From the NCBI GenBank assembly GCA_964502665.1, contig CAZCXP010000078.1, forward strand, positions 1 to 11,522: 11,522 nt of DNA. Direction: 5' to 3'. Both the position numbers and the translations under genes were made by a program. Position 1 is the first letter of the stretch. Each line of letters starts with the position of its first letter. This DNA is from SOKG01 sp964502665. GTDB taxonomy: Bacteria > Chloroflexota > Dehalococcoidia > SZUA-161. The notes under the pieces were generated by a model, which was not told the DNA's origin, searched no databases, and saw only the letters and a program-made list of their open reading frames with translations. Positions 1 to 6,616 of the stretch are shown piece after piece.

Positions 1-1
1 C

Positions 2-1390
2 TACGCATTGGATGAATGGACAGGTGAGGTGGGGACGGTAGCCGATGTCAACGCCGCCAACACCACCATCACCATGGACGCAAGCTACGCCATAACCGCG
101 ACATTTATCTTTGTTGGAACGAGTGACCTCACCGTACAGAGTACGGCAGGCGGGAATGTGACCGACCCCGTTGAGGGCACGCATACGTATACAACGGGTG
201 CCGTGGTTGACCTGCTGGCAGAGGCCGACCCAGGCTTCTGCTTTGACCAGTGGACGGGTGATGTGGACACGGTGGCCGATGTCAACGATGCCAGCACCAC
301 CATCATTGTGGACGCTGACTACACCGTAACCGCCAACTTCATTGCAGAGGTCATTCTGACCACAAGCAGCACTGTCGGCGGCACTGTAACGCTACCGGGC
401 GAGGGGGATTTCCCCTACTGCCCCGGAACCCTAGTAGCTCTGCTGGCAGAGGCAGATACGGGCTACCAATTCGATCAATGGACAGGTGAGGTGGCTACTG
501 TAGACGATGTCAACGCTGCCAGCACCACGATCACTATGGATGACGACTATGCCATCCAGGCTACCTTTGAGCTCGCTCCGACACCAACACCGACGCCCAC
601 ACCGACCGCCACAACGCCATACGTACCCGGCCCCGGCCCGGGCCCCGTACTGCCAACTCCTACGCCGACGGCGGCAGCACCGACGCCAACGCCTGCGGTA
701 ACAACACCGACGCCTACACCAACGGCGACAGTTCCACCTATTCCCACGGAAGAGACAGTCGCCCTGCCAGTCGATGACGAGGGCGTGGTGCAGGAGGATG
801 TCGAGGAGAGCGTTTTCTTTGGAATGGTGGACATCAGTATTGGCGACGGCACCATAGCGCTGACGGAAGATGGAGAGCCACTCCAGGAGATAACGGTGGA
901 GGAGATCTGTTTCGGCTTCCCTGCTCCGCCAGCCGGTGCCTATGTGGTCGGCTGCGTCTATGACTTCTTACCGGACGGCGCTACCTTCGATCCGCCGATC
1001 ACGATAACCCTGCACTATGACCCCGGTCAGGTTGCGGCTTTGGGCCTCGCTGAGGAGAACCTGAAAATCGCCCTCTACAATGCGGCGACAGGGGAGTGGC
1101 AGGTGCTTGACTCAATCGTGGACACGGAGAATAACATCATTACGGCTGAGGTGAGCGAATTCACCATGTTCGCCGTGTATTCCCCTGCTCCCGCAGCGAC
1201 GCCGACGCCAACACCTGTGCCGGTGACGCCAACGCCAACTGCGGCGCCGGGAGAGGAAGGTGGGGCTAATGTTGGAGCCATTGTAGGTGGGATAATCGGC
1301 GGGCTAATAGTGATAGCCCTCATTGTCTACTTCATCATGAGGAGAAGAGGCGGGGAGGCTGGGCCGCCTGAGGAGCCGCCTAAGGCGTAA
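2..1390 (+). CDS. Surface protein with InlB-B-like repeats, Pro/Thr linkers and a C-terminal membrane anchor (5' partial)
   Basis: The frame is open to the left edge, so the N-terminus, and any signal peptide, lies outside the window. The TTG at 8 is inside a repeat and is not a credible start. Three copies of a roughly 70-residue repeat are visible, ending near nt 106 (partial), 128-340 and 353-568. Each carries a core like FDQWTGEV followed by a TVxDVN stretch and a TTIxMDxxYxIxATF strand. This resembles the divergent InlB B-repeat/bacterial repeat family of extracellular proteins. A Pro/Thr-rich linker (about 575-751) leads to a beta-rich domain (about 752-1183) containing FDPPITITLHYDP and an EWQVLDS motif. 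A second TP-rich linker, a hydrophobic glycine-rich helix (about 1274-1336) and an MRRR stop-transfer sequence follow, so the bulk should lie outside the cell with a short cytoplasmic tail. The ligand is unknown; adhesion or a cell-envelope role is inference. Confidence 0.8.
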   Translation, partial: YALDEWTGEVGTVADVNAANTTITMDASYAITATFIFVGTSDLTVQSTAGGNVTDPVEGTHTYTTGAVVDLLAEADPGFCFDQWTGDVDTVADVNDASTTIIVDADYTVTANFIAEVILTTSSTVGGTVTLPGEGDFPYCPGTLVALLAEADTGYQFDQWTGEVATVDDVNAASTTITMDDDYAIQATFELAPTPTPTPTPTATTPYVPGPGPGPVLPTPTPTAAAPTPTPAVTTPTPTPTATVPPIPTEETVALPVDDEGVVQEDVEESVFFGMVDISIGDGTIALTEDGEPLQEITVEEICFGFPAPPAGAYVVGCVYDFLPDGATFDPPITITLHYDPGQVAALGLAEENLKIALYNAATGEWQVLDSIVDTENNIITAEVSEFTMFAVYSPAPAATPTPTPVPVTPTPTAAPGEEGGANVGAIVGGIIGGLIVIALIVYFIMRRRGGEAGPPEEPPKA

Positions 1391-1412
1391 GCCGAGTAAT
1401 TAAGACTACGTA

Positions 1413-1456
1413 CAGCGGGTTTCAGAAAGCACTTCTGAAACCCGCTGCTTTATTTT
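1413..1456 (+). terminator. Strong intrinsic terminator
   Basis: A perfect 15-bp stem (1413-1427 paired with 1433-1447) closes a 5-base loop and is followed directly by CTTTATTTT. It lies 22 bases after the stop codon of the surface-protein gene and should end that transcript. The T-rich tail is only on the plus-strand side, so termination is probably one-directional. Confidence 0.92.
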
Positions 1457-1477
1457 GTGGCATTATTGTGTATTGTT

Positions 1478-1508
1478 GGTAGGGGCGACCCATTGGGTCG
1501 CCCCTACC
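1478..1508. repeat. Palindromic intergenic repeat, copy 1 (GTAGGGGCGACC family)
   Basis: Two perfect 15-base arms (1478-1492 and 1494-1508) flank a single T. The outer 13 bases of each arm match the second copy at 6533-6561, so this is a dispersed family and not a gene-specific hairpin. The right arm runs into the HIT gene and contains its stop codon (1504-1506 on the minus strand). It might also act as a 3'-end stabiliser or terminator for the HIT transcript, but no T-run follows it. Confidence 0.85.
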
Positions 1509-1842
1509 CTAGTATTCCCATCTGGCGTCCGCCCAGGAGGTGGAGGTGAAGATGAGGCACAATCTGTCCTCCATCCGGACCGCAGTTGACCACCAGGCGA
1601 TACCCCTTCTCGGAGATCCCTGCCTCTGTGGCAAGCCGATTTGCCACGGCCACCAGGTGTCCAAGGATCGGCGCCTCATCCTCGCTTAGCTCAGACACCG
1701 ACTCGATGTGTTTTCTGGGTACCACGAGCAGGTGCACCGGGGCCTTAGGGTTGACGTCGCGAAAGGCGACCGCCTGCTCATCCTGATAGAGGATATCGCT
1801 TGGAATCTCGCCGCTTATGATGCGGCAGAAGATGCAATCCAT
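1504..1842 (-). CDS. HIT-family protein (histidine triad nucleotide-binding hydrolase)
   Basis: The 112-residue product is a full-length HINT-type histidine triad protein. It opens with the family's typical CIFCRIISGEIPS segment; the two Cys near the N-terminus often help bind zinc in bacterial members. It carries the HIT motif HLHLHLLGGR close to the C-terminus, where the middle His of the triad is the nucleophile that forms the nucleotidyl intermediate. Family members hydrolyse nucleoside phosphoramidates and related aminoacyl- or acyl-adenylates in the cytoplasm; the physiological substrate here cannot be read from sequence. The ATG at 1842 is the standard start for the family, with only a weak purine-rich ribosome site before it. 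The gene lies downstream of two acyl-CoA dehydrogenase genes on the same strand, separated by 132 bases filled with inverted repeats. Its last codons and stop overlap a dispersed palindrome. Confidence 0.93.
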   Translation of the reverse strand: MDCIFCRIISGEIPSDILYQDEQAVAFRDVNPKAPVHLLVVPRKHIESVSELSEDEAPILGHLVAVANRLATEAGISEKGYRLVVNCGPDGGQIVPHLHLHLLGGRQMGILG

Positions 1843-1866
1843 CCTGTCGCCCTACTTCTGCCTTGA

Positions 1867-1908
1867 ACCCTAACCCCTCTCCCTTGAAGGGAGAGGTTGG
1901 GTGAGGGT
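1867..1908. repeat. Foldback repeat (CCTCTCCCTT type)
   Basis: The core is a perfect 10-base stem (1876-1885 with 1887-1896) around a single G. It is extended outward by imperfect complementarity between ACCCTAACC and GGTTGGGTGAGGGT. It lies between the HIT gene and the preceding acyl-CoA dehydrogenase gene. No coding potential. It resembles short REP-like repeats of environmental bacteria. Confidence 0.75.
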
Positions 1909-1926
1909 GTATCCCCCTCCCTCTAA

Positions 1927-1949
1927 CTCCCTCCCGCCAGGGGAGGGAG
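1927..1949. repeat. Short foldback repeat (CTCCCTCCC type)
   Basis: CTCCCTCCC at 1927-1935 pairs perfectly with GGGAGGGAG at 1941-1949 across a 5-base loop. It follows the preceding foldback by only 18 bases and lies just beyond the stop of the acyl-CoA dehydrogenase gene, so it could form the 3' end of that transcript. There is no clear T-run on either side. Confidence 0.65.
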
Positions 1950-1974
1950 ATTAGCATCCATTTGCCTCGCTAGG

Positions 1975-3108
1975 CTAAAGGCCTATCTGCTGTGCTACCA
2001 GCTCGCGGTGATAGTCGGCGTCGCCGAACATGAGCTCTGATGCCTTGGCCCGACGATAGTAAAGCTGCATGTCGTGATCCTTGATGAAGCCGATGCCGCC
2101 GTGAATCTGGTGCCCCTCCACGCAGGTACGCCGGTAAGCCTCGCTCACCCACGCCTTGGCCATAGAGACCTCTAAAGCGCAGGGAAGCCCCTCGCTCAGC
2201 TTCCATGCCGCCTGATAGGTGATGAAGCGGCATCCATCGACGTCGATTGCCATATCGGCGCACTTGTGCTGAATCGCCTGGAAGCTCCCGATGGGTCGGC
2301 CAAACTGCACCCTTTCCTTAGCGTAGTTGACGGTCATCTCCAGAACCTGCTGGGCGCCGCCTACCATAAGGGCACATTGGGCAAGCATAGCTTGGGGCAA
2401 CATCTCCTTGATTACCGCCCAGCCCCGGTCAGGTTCCCCAAGCATGTTCTTTCGGGGAACCCGCACCTTATCGAAAACGACCTCAAACTGCCTGTCGGAG
2501 GCGATCGTTTTCAATGGGGTGCAGCTTATCCCCGGGCTCTTGGCGTCTACCAGAAAGAGGGTGATCCCGTCCTCCTTATCCCCGCTCTCCTTTGTCCTGG
2601 CAACGCATAGCAGGTAATCAGCAACGTGGGCATCGGAAATAAAGAGCTTGGTGCCGCTGATAACGAAATCGTCTCCTTCGGGCACCGCCGCAACTGTGAC
2701 CCCGGCCGCATCCCAGGTGGCGCTGGGTTCGGTCAGGGCGAGAGAGAGTGTCAAATCGCCCTTAGCTATCTTGGGCAGAAACTCGCGTTTCTGCTCATCG
2801 GTGCCCGCTGCCAGGATGGATAACCCACAGTACACCACCGTGGATAGATAGGGTCCGGGTACGAGCGCCCGCCCTAGCTCTTCGATGAGAACCGTCAGAT
2901 CCAGGAAATTCATTCCTTCCCCACCGTATTCCTCAGGGAAGACCAGCCCCATCCATCCCAGCTCCGCCATTTTCTTCCACAGCTCTGGAGAATAGCCCTT
3001 CTCATCCTCCTCCATCTCCCTCACCAGCGTCTTGGGGCACTCGTTCTCCAGAAAATCACGTGACATCTTCCGCAGCATCTCCTGCTCTTCGTTCAGCGCA
3101 AAATCCAT
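1975..3108 (-). CDS. Acyl-CoA dehydrogenase-like subunit lacking a recognisable catalytic glutamate
   Basis: The 377-residue product covers the full acyl-CoA dehydrogenase fold: an N-terminal helical domain, a beta-domain with LTEPSATWD (about 126-134, degenerate against the usual TEPxAGSD), and a C-terminal helical domain. The FAD-contacting motifs RVQFGRPIGSFQAIQ (266-280) and QIHGGIGF (334-341) are retained. The segment that normally reads YEGT reads MFGD (360-363), placing Phe361 where medium-chain dehydrogenases have the catalytic Glu. The alternative helix-G position used by isovaleryl-CoA dehydrogenase also has no obvious Glu (QAMLAQCALMVGG). The ATG at 3108 has a GGGGGT ribosome site about 9 bases upstream. 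It starts 37 bases after a second acyl-CoA dehydrogenase gene on the same strand. The likely role is the non-catalytic, FAD-binding partner in a heteromeric dehydrogenase, as in mycobacterial FadE26-FadE27-type pairs. The acyl substrate is unknown. Confidence 0.88.
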   Translation of the reverse strand: MDFALNEEQEMLRKMSRDFLENECPKTLVREMEEDEKGYSPELWKKMAELGWMGLVFPEEYGGEGMNFLDLTVLIEELGRALVPGPYLSTVVYCGLSILAAGTDEQKREFLPKIAKGDLTLSLALTEPSATWDAAGVTVAAVPEGDDFVISGTKLFISDAHVADYLLCVARTKESGDKEDGITLFLVDAKSPGISCTPLKTIASDRQFEVVFDKVRVPRKNMLGEPDRGWAVIKEMLPQAMLAQCALMVGGAQQVLEMTVNYAKERVQFGRPIGSFQAIQHKCADMAIDVDGCRFITYQAAWKLSEGLPCALEVSMAKAWVSEAYRRTCVEGHQIHGGIGFIKDHDMQLYYRRAKASELMFGDADYHRELVAQQIGL

Positions 3109-3145
3109 GGTCTTTACCCCCTGTTTTTCGCTTTTATGCTAAACT

Positions 3146-4333
3146 CTACATTCTGGGCAGCCCCAGTCCCATTGTGGATATAATGATCCGCTGGATCTCA
3201 GAGGTGCCCCCGGCTATCGTCATAGCAACATTCCACAGGTAATCCCGCTCAATCGTACCGCCAAGTCTGGCCCACCTGGAGTTCGGCTCAAGCTGCCCAT
3301 AGAGACCGAGGATCTGCAGCCCCGTGTTGGAGATCCTCTGCATCATCTCGCTGCCAAACAGCTTGATCATGGCTCCCACAGAGGTGACGTCCTGCCCCGT
3401 GGCCTGTACCCAGGCCGTTCGGTAGGCGAGCATACGGCAAACCTGTATCTCGATGGCCATCTCTGCCAGCTTGTGTCGTACTAGTGGGTCCTGGGCTAAA
3501 GGTACGCCATTGCACCCGGTCTCCTTCACAAACTCTACCAACTCCTCCAGAACCCGCTGAGGCAAGGAGGCATATCCCGTTCCCGACCTCTCGATGTTCA
3601 CCAGCGCCATGGCTGCCAGCCAGCCACGGCCCCTTTCCCCTACCAGGTTCTCCTTGGGTACGCGAACATCGTCGAAAAAGGTCTCGCAAACGTGGGCCGT
3701 CCCCTCCATGCTTTCCATGCGGTTAACTGTGATGCCCGGGGTCTTCATATCGATGACAAACATGCTCAGCATTCGTGAGCGCTTGGGGGCATCGGGATCG
3801 GTCTGTAATGGCGCGAAGCACCAGTGTGAGCGGTGGGCGCCGGTGGTCCAGATTTTTTGCCCGTTGACCACATAGCAGTCATCCTTTTCCACAGCACGCA
3901 CCTTGGTGGCTCCCAGGTCGGAGCCGGCCTCAGGCTCGCTGAAGCCTTGAGCCCAATGGACCTCACCCCTGGCTATTCCCGGCAGGTGCTTCCTCTTCTG
4001 TTCCTCATTGCCAAAATTCAGCAGGAGAGCGCTTATCATCTTCCAGCGGTACCAGTAATCCATCGCTGGCGCTCTCCAGTAGGCCAGCTCCTCGCCCAAA
4101 ATGGCGTCCTCCCACAGCGGGCGCTCCTGGCCCCCGTATTCCTTGGGCCAGGTGAACGATAGCCACCCCTTCTCAGCCATCGCTCGCAGGAACCCCTGAG
4201 TAAGCTCCCACCATTCGTCGGTTTCCTCTTCTGGCGCGCCCCCAGTTAACCAGTCGGAAGGAAGTTGCTTGGCCAGAAAACCCTTCACTTCTTGGCGAAA
4301 CCTATCCTGTTCTTCGGTGAATCCGAAATCCAT
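3146..4333 (-). CDS. Acyl-CoA dehydrogenase, probable catalytic subunit of a heteromeric pair
   Basis: The 395-residue product is a complete acyl-CoA dehydrogenase that would oxidise an acyl-CoA to the trans-2-enoyl-CoA and pass electrons to an electron-transfer flavoprotein. It carries WPKEYGGQ (62-69), the FAD/substrate motif GFSEPEAGSD (130-139), NGQKIWTTGAH (157-167) and the C-terminal signature IAGGTSEIQR (373-382). In that signature Gly replaces the Glu used by medium-chain enzymes. NIERSG (246-251) places Glu248 at the helix-G position used as catalytic base in isovaleryl-CoA dehydrogenase, so this subunit is probably active. The usual FAD-binding RxxFG segment is not obvious near residues 268-285, which fits cofactor sharing with the neighbouring subunit. 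The ATG at 4333 has AAAGGAAGTG just upstream. It lies 74 bases after the AsnC-like gene, with no clear promoter between, so co-transcription is likely. Confidence 0.9.
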   Translation of the reverse strand: MDFGFTEEQDRFRQEVKGFLAKQLPSDWLTGGAPEEETDEWWELTQGFLRAMAEKGWLSFTWPKEYGGQERPLWEDAILGEELAYWRAPAMDYWYRWKMISALLLNFGNEEQKRKHLPGIARGEVHWAQGFSEPEAGSDLGATKVRAVEKDDCYVVNGQKIWTTGAHRSHWCFAPLQTDPDAPKRSRMLSMFVIDMKTPGITVNRMESMEGTAHVCETFFDDVRVPKENLVGERGRGWLAAMALVNIERSGTGYASLPQRVLEELVEFVKETGCNGVPLAQDPLVRHKLAEMAIEIQVCRMLAYRTAWVQATGQDVTSVGAMIKLFGSEMMQRISNTGLQILGLYGQLEPNSRWARLGGTIERDYLWNVAMTIAGGTSEIQRIIISTMGLGLPRM

Positions 4334-4407
4334 GCATCACTTCCTTTCAGCGTTGCAATTCAGCATCTTCAGCGCTCAAGTCGCCTCAAACAGGAGGGCC
4401 CTCTGCT

Positions 4408-4647
4408 CTAGGCGAAATCCACCGCCAGGCAGGTCACAGTTCTCTCTATGCCTGCTACGGGGTGGATTTCATTGGTGACCAGGTTACCGACTGCGGTCAG
4501 GTCTGCTCCCTCAGCCACTGCGATCACGTCATAGGGGCCGGTAACAGCATTCACTTCCTTCACACCTTTTACTTTGCGGAGAGCGAGTGCTACATCCTTT
4601 GTCTTGCCTACCGAGGTCTCGATCAATACATAAGCTCTGGCAGCCAT
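4408..4647 (-). CDS. Stand-alone Lrp/AsnC ligand-binding (RAM) domain protein
   Basis: The 79-residue product matches only the C-terminal ligand-binding half of Lrp/AsnC regulators. It has an opening AYVLIETSVGK strand, a helix, KVKGVKEVNAVTGPYDVIAV (the family's typical G-V-x-x-x-x-x-V-T-G-x-Y-D pattern) and a closing GIERTVTCLAV strand. There is no helix-turn-helix and no room for one, so it cannot bind DNA in the usual way. Stand-alone RAM proteins form dimers or octamers that bind amino acids or similar small molecules and may act as sensors or accessory subunits. The ATG at 4647 has an AAAGGGGGT ribosome site. It is the first gene before the acyl-CoA dehydrogenase pair on the same strand, so a role in sensing a metabolite of that pathway is possible but unproven. 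Confidence 0.85.
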   Translation of the reverse strand: MAARAYVLIETSVGKTKDVALALRKVKGVKEVNAVTGPYDVIAVAEGADLTAVGNLVTNEIHPVAGIERTVTCLAVDFA

Positions 4648-4757
4648 TGGGCTTACCCCCTTTCCACCCTTAGGTAATTGAGATTCCGATGAACTTCACG
4701 GGACGGGATTTTCGCTTTCTTCCTACAGCTCATTTGATAAGTGACAAACCATCCCAC

Positions 4758-4786
4758 ATTATACCCCGACCCAGCACCGTTGAAAA
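4758..4786 (-). promoter_or_regulatory. Putative sigma-70-type promoter for the AsnC-like/acyl-CoA dehydrogenase block
   Basis: Read on the minus strand: TTTTCA (4781-4786), a 17-base spacer, then a perfect TATAAT (4758-4763). The start of transcription would fall near 4751, giving a leader of about 100 bases before the AsnC-like ATG at 4647. The -35 matches consensus at 4 of 6 bases. No riboswitch or attenuator was recognised in the leader. Confidence 0.55.
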
Positions 4787-4800
4787 GCGCCATAGGAAAC

Positions 4801-4868
4801 GTTCTAAGTTCTAAGTTCTACGTTAACCTAGAACCTAGAACCTAGAACCTAGAACCTAGAACCTAGAA
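4801..4868. repeat. Heptamer tandem array forming a large hairpin
   Basis: Six perfect tandem copies of CCTAGAA occupy 4827-4868. They are preceded at 4801-4820 by GTTCTAA, GTTCTAA and GTTCTA, which are near reverse complements of the same unit. The left block (4801-4824) and the first part of the right block (4825-4848) are complementary at 21 of 24 positions with no spacer, so the region is both a minisatellite and a foldback. It lies between the nicotinate phosphoribosyltransferase gene and the AsnC-like promoter. No coding function is apparent. Confidence 0.9.
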
Positions 4869-4941
4869 CTCCAAACACTCGAACAGGGCAGTAGTTCTTG
4901 AGTTTTGCTGAGAACCTGAAGCCGACTGCTGAACGCTTGCC

Positions 4942-5943
4942 TTATACGATGCGTTTAAGCCTGGGGTTGGGAGTAATACCAGGGATCCTTCCCCTCTTGG
5001 CTACAGGTTTCCCCTCCACCTCGTGCAAGTCAGCGGTGAAGTCGATCGGCTTGGCCCCGCTTATATAACTCCCTACGCCAAAGCCATCGACAGGGGCTCC
5101 ATTCTCCACAAAGTACCTGATACGGTCTGGGTCAAGCCCACCGCTGACGAATATCTTTACCTCCTTGAACCCTGCCAGGTCCAGCCTGGCCCTTACCTCC
5201 TTGACCAGGTCGGCTGTGACGCGACCGCGCTCCGGTGGGGTATCCAGCCTCACTCCAGATAGCTTTCCCCCCAACGCTTGCGCCACAATCACGCTTTCTT
5301 CAGCCTCATCCTTAAAGGTATCGACCAGGGAGATGCGGGGCACCTCCGGTGGCATGTGTTTATCGAAGGCCAGGGTTGCCTTGGCGGTGTCGCCCATGAT
5401 CAGGATCAGGGCATGGGGCATGGTGCCCGCAGGGGTGACCCCTGCCAGCCTGGCCCCCGTTACCGAGGAGCAAGACTGGCAACCACCTACAACTGCCGCA
5501 TATTCCATAACGCCGGATATCAACGGATGAACGTGGCGAGCCCCGAAACTTATGATGGGAATACCCTGGGCTGCGGCCACGCATTCCTCGGAAGCTGTTG
5601 CCCACCCGCTGCATTGGGCTAGTATCCCCACGATGGCGGTCTCGTACACTCCGAAGGACTGGTATGGGGCGGTTATCCTCAGGGCGACCTCCTTCCTCTG
5701 CATATGATCGCCCTCAGACAATGCCCAGACCTCGCTGCCCTGTGGCAAGACCTTGTCGAGCAAAGCCTTCACCTCTCTCATGCCGCACAGCATCCCATCC
5801 CTGCTGGGGAAAACCTCCATAGTCGTCACCGGGTTAAGCCCTTCATTCTGCAGGATGTCTCTTGTGCGCAGGAAGTAGATATCGGATGTTTCCCCGGAGA
5901 GGACGGAGGGATGGACTTCAAATTCGGGCTTGTCCATGTTCAC
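4942..5943 (-). CDS. pncB: Nicotinate phosphoribosyltransferase
   Basis: The 333-residue product resembles the shorter, archaeal-type nicotinate phosphoribosyltransferases. These join nicotinate and PRPP to make nicotinate mononucleotide in the Preiss-Handler route to NAD. Visible motifs in order are SDIYFLRT (20-27), FGARHVHP (133-140, carrying the Arg/His region of the active site), GTMPHA (173-178), VDTFKDE (207-213), GVRLDTP (230-236), a PRPP/phosphate-binding VSGGLDPDRI (266-275) and FGVGSYIS (288-295). The start is GTG at 5943, overlapping the nicotinamidase stop by four bases (GTGA). An ATG two codons later (5937) is a possible alternative. The coupling with nicotinamidase fixes the role: the upstream enzyme makes nicotinate and this one consumes it. 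No clear terminator follows; the heptamer hairpin lies about 75 bases beyond the stop. Confidence 0.92.
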   Translation of the reverse strand: MNMDKPEFEVHPSVLSGETSDIYFLRTRDILQNEGLNPVTTMEVFPSRDGMLCGMREVKALLDKVLPQGSEVWALSEGDHMQRKEVALRITAPYQSFGVYETAIVGILAQCSGWATASEECVAAAQGIPIISFGARHVHPLISGVMEYAAVVGGCQSCSSVTGARLAGVTPAGTMPHALILIMGDTAKATLAFDKHMPPEVPRISLVDTFKDEAEESVIVAQALGGKLSGVRLDTPPERGRVTADLVKEVRARLDLAGFKEVKIFVSGGLDPDRIRYFVENGAPVDGFGVGSYISGAKPIDFTADLHEVEGKPVAKRGRIPGITPNPRLKRIV

Positions 5944-6464
5944 TCCACCGTTACCAGTTTGGCCCCCAAAACCTTGTCCATGTGGTCCAGGGCGAACCGG
6001 TGACCGTTTTCGTTAAAGCTGGCGACGCAGTCGGTAGGGACCTCTACCTCGTAGTCGCGGTCCCTTGCGTCGGCAACGGTGTGCATCACGCATATGTCGG
6101 TGCAGACGCCGCAGACGATGAGCTTCTCGGGCCCAAACTCCTTCAGTCTCTCAGCAAGCGTGGTATTGAAGAAGCAGCTAAAGCGGTTTTTCGGTATCAC
6201 CTCTCCCGGATAGCTGCTGAGCTCGGGAATGATCTCCGCCTCCTCGGTTCCGGTGACGCAGTGAGGAGGGAACATCTTGAATTCGAGGTCATCGGGGGCG
6301 TGGCGGTCGCAGAGGAAGAAGACCTGCGAACCTTTCTCCAGTTCGCGCTCCAACAGTCTGCTGATTCTGGGGATAATGAGACGCGCCTGCTCGCCGCAGT
6401 AGAGGGGATAGCCTTCCTCCATGAAGCCTTTGAGCAGGTCGATGACGATAACTGCATTGGCCAT
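5940..6464 (-). CDS. pncA: Nicotinamidase (isochorismatase-like cysteine hydrolase)
   Basis: The 174-residue product has the isochorismatase/nicotinamidase fold and the complete catalytic set: Asp9 (VIVIDL), Lys92 (IPKNRFSCF) and Cys125 (GVCTDICV). Asp53 and His55 (CDRHAPDD), with His68 (PPHC), match the metal-binding residues of true nicotinamidases, which favours this over other isochorismatase-like hydrolases. It converts nicotinamide to nicotinate and ammonia in the cytoplasm. The ATG at 6464 gives the family-standard N-terminus; the ribosome site is weak. It is the first gene of a two-gene operon with the nicotinate phosphoribosyltransferase and has a promoter with a perfect TATAAT about 30 bases upstream. 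It is divergent from the speD-speE operon. A pyrazinamidase-like side activity would be expected from the family. Confidence 0.92.
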   Translation of the reverse strand: MANAVIVIDLLKGFMEEGYPLYCGEQARLIIPRISRLLERELEKGSQVFFLCDRHAPDDLEFKMFPPHCVTGTEEAEIIPELSSYPGEVIPKNRFSCFFNTTLAERLKEFGPEKLIVCGVCTDICVMHTVADARDRDYEVEVPTDCVASFNENGHRFALDHMDKVLGAKLVTVE

Positions 6465-6494
6465 AGGCTCATCTCTGCTCTAAGAGCGCTGGTT

Positions 6495-6523
6495 ATTATA
6501 ACATCTCGGTAGATGGCGGGCAA
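6495..6523 (-). promoter_or_regulatory. Promoter of the nicotinamidase/nicotinate phosphoribosyltransferase operon
   Basis: On the minus strand: TTGCCC (6518-6523), exactly 17 bases, then TATAAT (6495-6500). Transcription should begin near 6488, leaving a leader of about 25 bases before the ATG at 6464. The -35 matches at 4 of 6 and the -10 at 6 of 6. Confidence 0.7.
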
Positions 6524-6532
6524 CACGTGGCC

Positions 6533-6561
6533 GTAGGGGCGACCCACGGGGTCGCCCCTAC
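6533..6561. repeat. Palindromic intergenic repeat, copy 2 (GTAGGGGCGACC family)
   Basis: Perfect 13-base arms (6533-6545 and 6549-6561) enclose the loop ACG. The arms are identical to the outer part of the palindrome at 1478-1508. It lies between the -35 boxes of two divergent promoters, 9 bases from each, so it could also serve as an operator. Its recurrence elsewhere makes a dispersed repeat the simpler reading. Confidence 0.85.
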
Positions 6562-6570
6562 ATCAGTCGT

Positions 6571-6599
6571 TTGAGAAAAGCAGTCACATCTTATATAAT
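6571..6599 (+). promoter_or_regulatory. Promoter of the speD-like/speE operon
   Basis: TTGAGA (6571-6576, 5 of 6), exactly 17 bases, then TATAAT (6594-6599, 6 of 6): a near-ideal sigma-70-type promoter. Transcription would start near 6606. This excludes the upstream in-frame TTG at 6599 as the start of the speD-like gene and supports the TTG at 6629. Confidence 0.8.
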
Positions 6600-6616
6600 T
6601 GACAAAATGCTTAGCC

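Noticed and set aside
547..855. Gly-Val repeat open frame on the minus strand
   Set aside because: It is the complement of the Pro/Thr-linker codons of the surface protein.
4801..4868. Possible replication origin iterons or CRISPR-like array in the heptamer repeat
   Set aside because: Units are contiguous with no spacers, there is no AT-rich region or DnaA-box-like sequence, and no replication gene is adjacent.
5862..6512. 216-codon open frame on the plus strand opposite the nicotinamidase gene
   Set aside because: Entirely antisense to a gene with a full catalytic triad; the frame is a by-product of GC-rich codon use.
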